Assembly (NCBI GenBank): GCA_964370095.1
Contig: CAYJHJ010000038.1
Location: 1-18,644 of the forward strand
DNA from: CAYJAZ01 sp964370095
GTDB taxonomy: Bacteria > Desulfobacterota > Desulfovibrionia > Desulfovibrionales > Desulfovibrionaceae
DNA: 18,644 nucleotides
Direction of reading: 5' to 3'
The position numbers and the translations under genes are program-made. The notes beneath the pieces are model-generated. The model worked only from the letters and a program-made list of their open reading frames with translations. It searched no databases and was not told the origin of the DNA. Positions 15,837-18,644 of this stretch are shown piece after piece. Position 1 is the stretch's first letter. Every line of letters starts with the position of its first letter.

Positions 15837-16913
15837 ATGAATAAAAATTATGACGCACTGGCCCTTTTTTCGGGCGGACTAGACAGTATTTTGGCTGCTT
15901 TAACAATTCAAAATCAAGGTCTAAAAGTTAAATGCCTTCACTATGTATCGCCTTTTTTTGGTTACCCGGAAAAAGTTGAGCATTGGAAAGAAATTTATAA
16001 TCTTGATATTGACTGCATAGATATAGGCAACAGTTATTCCTCCTTGTTGGAAAATATTCCTAAATATGGCTTTGGCTCAACACTTAATCCATGTGTTGAT
16101 TGCAAGATACTTATGATGAACAAAAGTCGTGAACTGTTGGCATATTATGGGGCATCGTTTATTATTTCAGGTGAAGTTTTGGGGCAAAGGCCAATGTCTC
16201 AAAGGCGTGATACTTTGAATGTTATCAGAAGAGATGCCGATATAAAAGATATTTTGCTTCGCCCTTTGTGTGCCTTGCATATGGATATAACCGAAGCTGA
16301 AAAAAGTGGCTTGGTAAAAAGAGAACTTTTATATAACTTTTCCGGACGCGGCAGACAAGAGCAACTTAAATTAGCCAAAGAGCTTGGAATTAAAGAAATT
16401 CCTACTCCTGCAGGAGGATGCAAGCTTACTGAGCAAGACACTTCTGCACGTTATTGGCAAGTTTTATCAAAGCATAAGCCAAAAAAAGAAAACTTTATTC
16501 TTTCAAACATAGGGCGCCAATTTTGGCATGAAGAAAATAATATTTGGCTTGTAATAGGAAGAAATAAAGACGATAATGAAAGCCTTGAACAAGTAAAAGA
16601 AGAAAATGATATTTTGCTCAGGGTTGATGGTTTTCCTTCGCCTCTTGCCTTAGTTCGCTTGCAAGAAGATGTTGAAATAAATGAAACTATTTTACAGCAA
16701 GCCTGTGAACATCTTGCTTCGTATTCGCCAAAAGCTGTGAAATTTGCTGAAGAGAATAATGAAAAAGTAAATGTGCTTTGCAAAATCAACACAACCGAAA
16801 AAAACTACTCAATTTTTCCTCAAAGGCATGATTTTTTTTGTGAGCCAAAATGGCAAATTGCGCAAACAGAAATTAAAGAGATGATGAAAGCAAGTAAAAT
16901 CAACGGAGTATAG
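15837..16913 (+). CDS. PP-loop (ThiI/MnmA-like) RNA thiolation enzyme with NFACT-R-like C-terminus
   Basis: 358 residues. The N-terminal adenine-nucleotide alpha hydrolase domain has the PP-loop SGGLDS (12-17), as in MnmA, TilS and ThiI, which adenylate a base carbonyl before sulfur or nitrogen transfer. C86-x2-C89 (NPCVDCK) and C195 in TPAGGCKLT are candidate sulfur or metal ligands; SGEVLGQRPMSQ (111-122) is a family-type segment. From about 215 to 275 the sequence changes character: NFILSNIGRQFW, then VIGRNKDDNESL, then LLRVDGFPSPLALV. This resembles the NFACT-R (DUF814) domain of RqcH-type proteins, where a G/F start, a GRNxxxN motif and a late G-PS segment occur. It does not align with MnmA's C-terminal domains. 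It is 15 nt after miaB with a GAGAAA site before its ATG. I expect tRNA thiolation; the exact base is unknown. Confidence 0.83.
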   Translation: MNKNYDALALFSGGLDSILAALTIQNQGLKVKCLHYVSPFFGYPEKVEHWKEIYNLDIDCIDIGNSYSSLLENIPKYGFGSTLNPCVDCKILMMNKSRELLAYYGASFIISGEVLGQRPMSQRRDTLNVIRRDADIKDILLRPLCALHMDITEAEKSGLVKRELLYNFSGRGRQEQLKLAKELGIKEIPTPAGGCKLTEQDTSARYWQVLSKHKPKKENFILSNIGRQFWHEENNIWLVIGRNKDDNESLEQVKEENDILLRVDGFPSPLALVRLQEDVEINETILQQACEHLASYSPKAVKFAEENNEKVNVLCKINTTEKNYSIFPQRHDFFCEPKWQIAQTEIKEMMKASKINGV

Positions 16914-16958
16914 CAGATTGTTGTTTGAAAGAAAAAATTAAAAAAACAAATATTTTTC

Positions 16959-16987
16959 TTGACTTAACAAAAAAAATTTGCCAAAAT
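16959..16987 (+). promoter_or_regulatory. Promoter of the RRM gene
   Basis: TTGACT (16959-16964, 5/6) is followed by a 17-nt spacer and CAAAAT (16982-16987, 4/6). It would produce a leader of about 70 nt (from about 16994) that contains the stem-loop at 17007-17033. The stretch after the PP-loop stop (16914-16958) is A/T-rich and shows no convincing terminator. Confidence 0.55.
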
Positions 16988-17006
16988 GAGGCTTCAAAAG
17001 TAAGAT

Positions 17007-17033
17007 ATGAACGGGAAAATTTCCCTTGTTCAT
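17007..17033 (+). promoter_or_regulatory. Stem-loop in the 5' leader of the RRM gene
   Basis: ATGAAC (17007-17012) pairs with GTTCAT (17028-17033), and GGGAAA (17013-17018) with TTTCCC (17020-17025). A two-base TT bulge (17026-17027) separates the two helices, and some inner pairs must open to form a loop. It lies between the predicted transcription start and the Shine-Dalgarno GAGG (about 17057-17060). It is not followed by a proper T run. It may be a leader element for autoregulation or temperature response of the RNA-binding protein. Confidence 0.6.
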
Positions 17034-17066
17034 TTTGTTTGCTTAATCTATTCTGTGAGGTTTAAA

Positions 17067-17333
17067 ATGACTAAGTCTTTGTATGTTGGCAATTTGCCAT
17101 GGTCTGCAACAAATGAACAAGTTCAAAGTTTATTTGCTGAGTATGGATCTGTTCTATCTGTTAAATTGGTAAACGATCGTGAAACAGGCAGGGCCCGTGG
17201 TTTTGGTTTTGTTGAAATGGAAGAGCCTGGTGCTTCTGCAGCAGTGGAAGCTTTAGATAATTCTGCATTTGGCGGTAGAACACTTAAAGTGAATGAAGCC
17301 AAACCAAGAGCTCCACGTCCATCAAGATTCTAA
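17067..17333 (+). CDS. Small single-RRM RNA-binding protein
   Basis: 88 residues consisting of one RNA-recognition motif and a short Pro/Arg/Lys tail (AKPRAPRPSRF). RNP2 is LYVGNL (5-10) and RNP1 is RGFGFVEM (44-51). The two aromatic RNA-stacking positions of the core octamer (F46, F48) are present, but the last position is Met instead of the usual aromatic. The frame is open back to an ATG at 17007, giving 20 more residues. I choose ATG 17067 because GAGG precedes it at a good distance, residue 1 fits the canonical RRM start, and the upstream ATG lies inside the leader stem-loop. Family members in cyanobacteria and several proteobacteria bind RNA and are often cold-induced, with a regulatory 5' leader. 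It is a single-gene transcript, with its own promoter and terminator. Confidence 0.95.
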   Translation: MTKSLYVGNLPWSATNEQVQSLFAEYGSVLSVKLVNDRETGRARGFGFVEMEEPGASAAVEALDNSAFGGRTLKVNEAKPRAPRPSRF

Positions 17334-17354
17334 ACTTATTTGTTTGATTTTTAG

Positions 17355-17381
17355 AAAACCTCTTTTCGAAGAGGTTTTTTT
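17355..17381 (+). terminator. Rho-independent terminator of the RRM gene
   Basis: AAAACCTCTT (17355-17364) pairs perfectly with AAGAGGTTTT (17369-17378) around a TTCG tetraloop (17365-17368), with a run of seven T at 17375-17381. It begins 21 nt after the stop codon. Confidence 0.93.
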
Positions 17382-17444
17382 ATTTCAAAATATCAAAGTT
17401 GACGATACTTTTATTTGTGATTTTGTATTATAAGCGAGGCATAA

Positions 17445-18605
17445 ATGTCAAAACTATTTAATAAAACTCGATTGCTCACTCCGGGGCCAACAGAAACTCC
17501 TGACAGAGTGCGTTTAGCGATGGCAGGCTCTATGATCCATCATAGAAAAGCTGAATTTGTTAACGCCTTGGCAGAAACTCAAATTTTATTAAAAACACTT
17601 TTTGGAACAAAAGAAGTTGTTTTGCCGCTTGCAAGCTCAGGCACAGGAGCTATGACAGCGGCAGTGCATAATCTTTTTATGCCAAATGAAAAAGTTTTGG
17701 TTATCAATGCAGGTAAGTTTGGTGAAAGATGGGCAAAAATTGCTAAAACACATGGCTTGGAAGTTGTTGAACATATTCTAAATTGGGGTGAGGCAATCAC
17801 TCAAAAAGAGCTTGCAAAACTTCTTGACAAACATACAGATATTAAAGGTGTTTTATTACAAATAAGCGAAACAAGCACAGGGGCTCAAATGCCTATACAA
17901 GAACTTGCTGAAATAACAAGAAGTAAAGATCTTTTGCTTGTGGCAGATGGTATTTCATCAGTGGGAATTTCACCTTGCCCTATGGACGAGTGGGGTATTG
18001 ACGTTCTTCTAACCGGCTCTCAAAAAGGCTTGATGTTGCCCCCGGGGCTTTCACTTATTGCACTCTCACAAAAAGCATGGGCTAAAGCTGAAGAGATCAA
18101 GCCTTCATGTTTTTATTTTAATCTTTTAAAAGAAAAAGAAAATTGTTTAAAAAATCAAACACTTTTCACCTCTCCTATTTCGCTGATCTTGGGGCTTCGC
18201 GAAGCTTTGGTTATGCTTTTGGAAGACGGACTTGAAGCATTGTATCAAAAACAATGGGCTTTAACGCAAATGGTTCGCTCTGCCTGCTTTGAACTTGGTT
18301 TTGAGCTTGCGGCAAAAGAGCATTTTGCTTGGGGTGTAACTGGTTTGTTTATGCCAAAAGGGCTTGATTCAAAACCTATAGTGAAAAATATGTATGAGAA
18401 ATACGGAGTTATAGTAACTCAAGGGCAAGCACCCATGGCTTCAGAAATGATACGCATTGGGCATATGGGTTTTGTTGACTGGGCTGATCTTGCGGCCGGT
18501 TTATACGCTTTGGCGGAATCAATGCACGAAGTTTATGATTTGCCTATACCGGAAGGTTTTTTAGAAAGAGCGGTTTCAACTTGCTTTACTTCAAAAGTTG
18601 TATAG
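17445..18605 (+). CDS. Class V aminotransferase (alanine/serine-glyoxylate aminotransferase type)
   Basis: PLP-dependent, fold type I, 386 residues, full length. Landmarks are the N-terminal LTPGPTETP (11-19), SGTGAM (65-70), the PLP-ring Asp D168 (VADGISSVG), the Schiff-base lysine K194 (TGSQKGLMLPPGL) and the carboxylate-binding R337 (MIRIGHMG). The pattern matches the group that includes alanine-glyoxylate and serine-pyruvate aminotransferases and the protein once called the 42-kDa subunit of soluble hydrogenase. In related sulfate reducers such an enzyme may replace SerC in serine synthesis; this is inference, and a serA next door would support it, but the window ends 39 nt after the stop. 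GCGAGGC lies at a good distance before ATG 17445. A TTGACG at 17399 has no well-spaced -10. Nothing is recognised in 18606-18644. Confidence 0.93.
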   Translation: MSKLFNKTRLLTPGPTETPDRVRLAMAGSMIHHRKAEFVNALAETQILLKTLFGTKEVVLPLASSGTGAMTAAVHNLFMPNEKVLVINAGKFGERWAKIAKTHGLEVVEHILNWGEAITQKELAKLLDKHTDIKGVLLQISETSTGAQMPIQELAEITRSKDLLLVADGISSVGISPCPMDEWGIDVLLTGSQKGLMLPPGLSLIALSQKAWAKAEEIKPSCFYFNLLKEKENCLKNQTLFTSPISLILGLREALVMLLEDGLEALYQKQWALTQMVRSACFELGFELAAKEHFAWGVTGLFMPKGLDSKPIVKNMYEKYGVIVTQGQAPMASEMIRIGHMGFVDWADLAAGLYALAESMHEVYDLPIPEGFLERAVSTCFTSKVV

Positions 18606-18644
18606 CAAATTCTAAGCTTTCATATTAATGATAGTGCCAAGCAT

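Noticed and set aside
16930..16960. Terminator after the PP-loop gene
   Set aside because: Only A/T-rich partial complementarity (GAAAAA/TTTTTC) with mismatches; no stable GC stem.
17007..17066. 20-residue N-terminal extension of the RRM protein from ATG 17007
   Set aside because: The ATG lies in the leader stem-loop, has no Shine-Dalgarno site and the extension is not part of the RRM; ATG 17067 has GAGG at a good distance.
17399..17431. Promoter TTGACG ... TATTAT before the aminotransferase
   Set aside because: The spacer is 21 nt and the -10 sits only 13 nt before the ATG, overlapping the space needed for the ribosome site.
1..18644. CRISPR arrays, insertion sequences, phage genes, toxin-antitoxin pairs
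   Set aside because: No regularly spaced repeats, transposase motifs, terminal repeats or small paired genes were seen on either strand.

Overview
The window looks like ordinary chromosome from an AT-rich Gram-negative bacterium, roughly one third G+C by eye. An outer-membrane LPS assembly protein (LptD), an Ala-Gln-Ala-Cys type lipoprotein and a Sec-exported sensor show a double membrane. Several things suggest a low-GC member of the Desulfovibrio/Lawsonia group: the class V aminotransferase related to the old 'soluble hydrogenase subunit' family, the small single-RRM protein, the PP-loop protein with an NFACT-R-like tail, and the TPR gene next to ftsB and pgsA. That placement is inference from gene family style, not a search result. 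I see no phage, transposase, CRISPR array or other sign of recent transfer.

Layout. At the left edge is the 5' part of a tRNA-Thr(UGU) on the minus strand with its own promoter. Next comes a minus-strand operon read right to left: alanine racemase (alr, 5218-4058), a membrane-anchored TPR protein (4045-3425) and a very long 7TM hybrid-kinase-like protein (3409-206). Divergent from alr, the plus strand carries lptD, a lysine exporter LysO encoded as two genes, and polA, closed by a strong terminator at 11497-11532. This terminator also serves the convergent minus-strand operon pgsA - ftsB - TPR protein - lipoprotein (14275 down to 11552). Divergent from pgsA, the plus strand carries miaB, a PP-loop/NFACT-R-like RNA thiolation enzyme, a separately transcribed RRM RNA-binding protein with a structured leader and its own UUCG-loop terminator, and a class V aminotransferase.

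Most of the genes serve the cell envelope (alr, lptD, pgsA, ftsB, the lipoprotein), tRNA and RNA modification or handling (tRNA-Thr, miaB, the PP-loop protein, RRM) and DNA repair (polA).

The points most worth a second look are these. (1) The 1067-residue hybrid kinase appears to have lost its phosphotransfer residues throughout: Gln at the His site, both N-box Asn lost, receiver acidic pair and Lys lost. It looks like a full-length signalling pseudo-enzyme in an alr operon. (2) PolA carries a perfect QLSLF sliding-clamp motif in the flexible linker between its 5'-nuclease and polymerase parts. (3) The RRM gene has a stem-loop leader. (4) The PP-loop enzyme is fused to an NFACT-R-like module. 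(5) LptD has no ATG start and exactly two cysteines in the mature protein.
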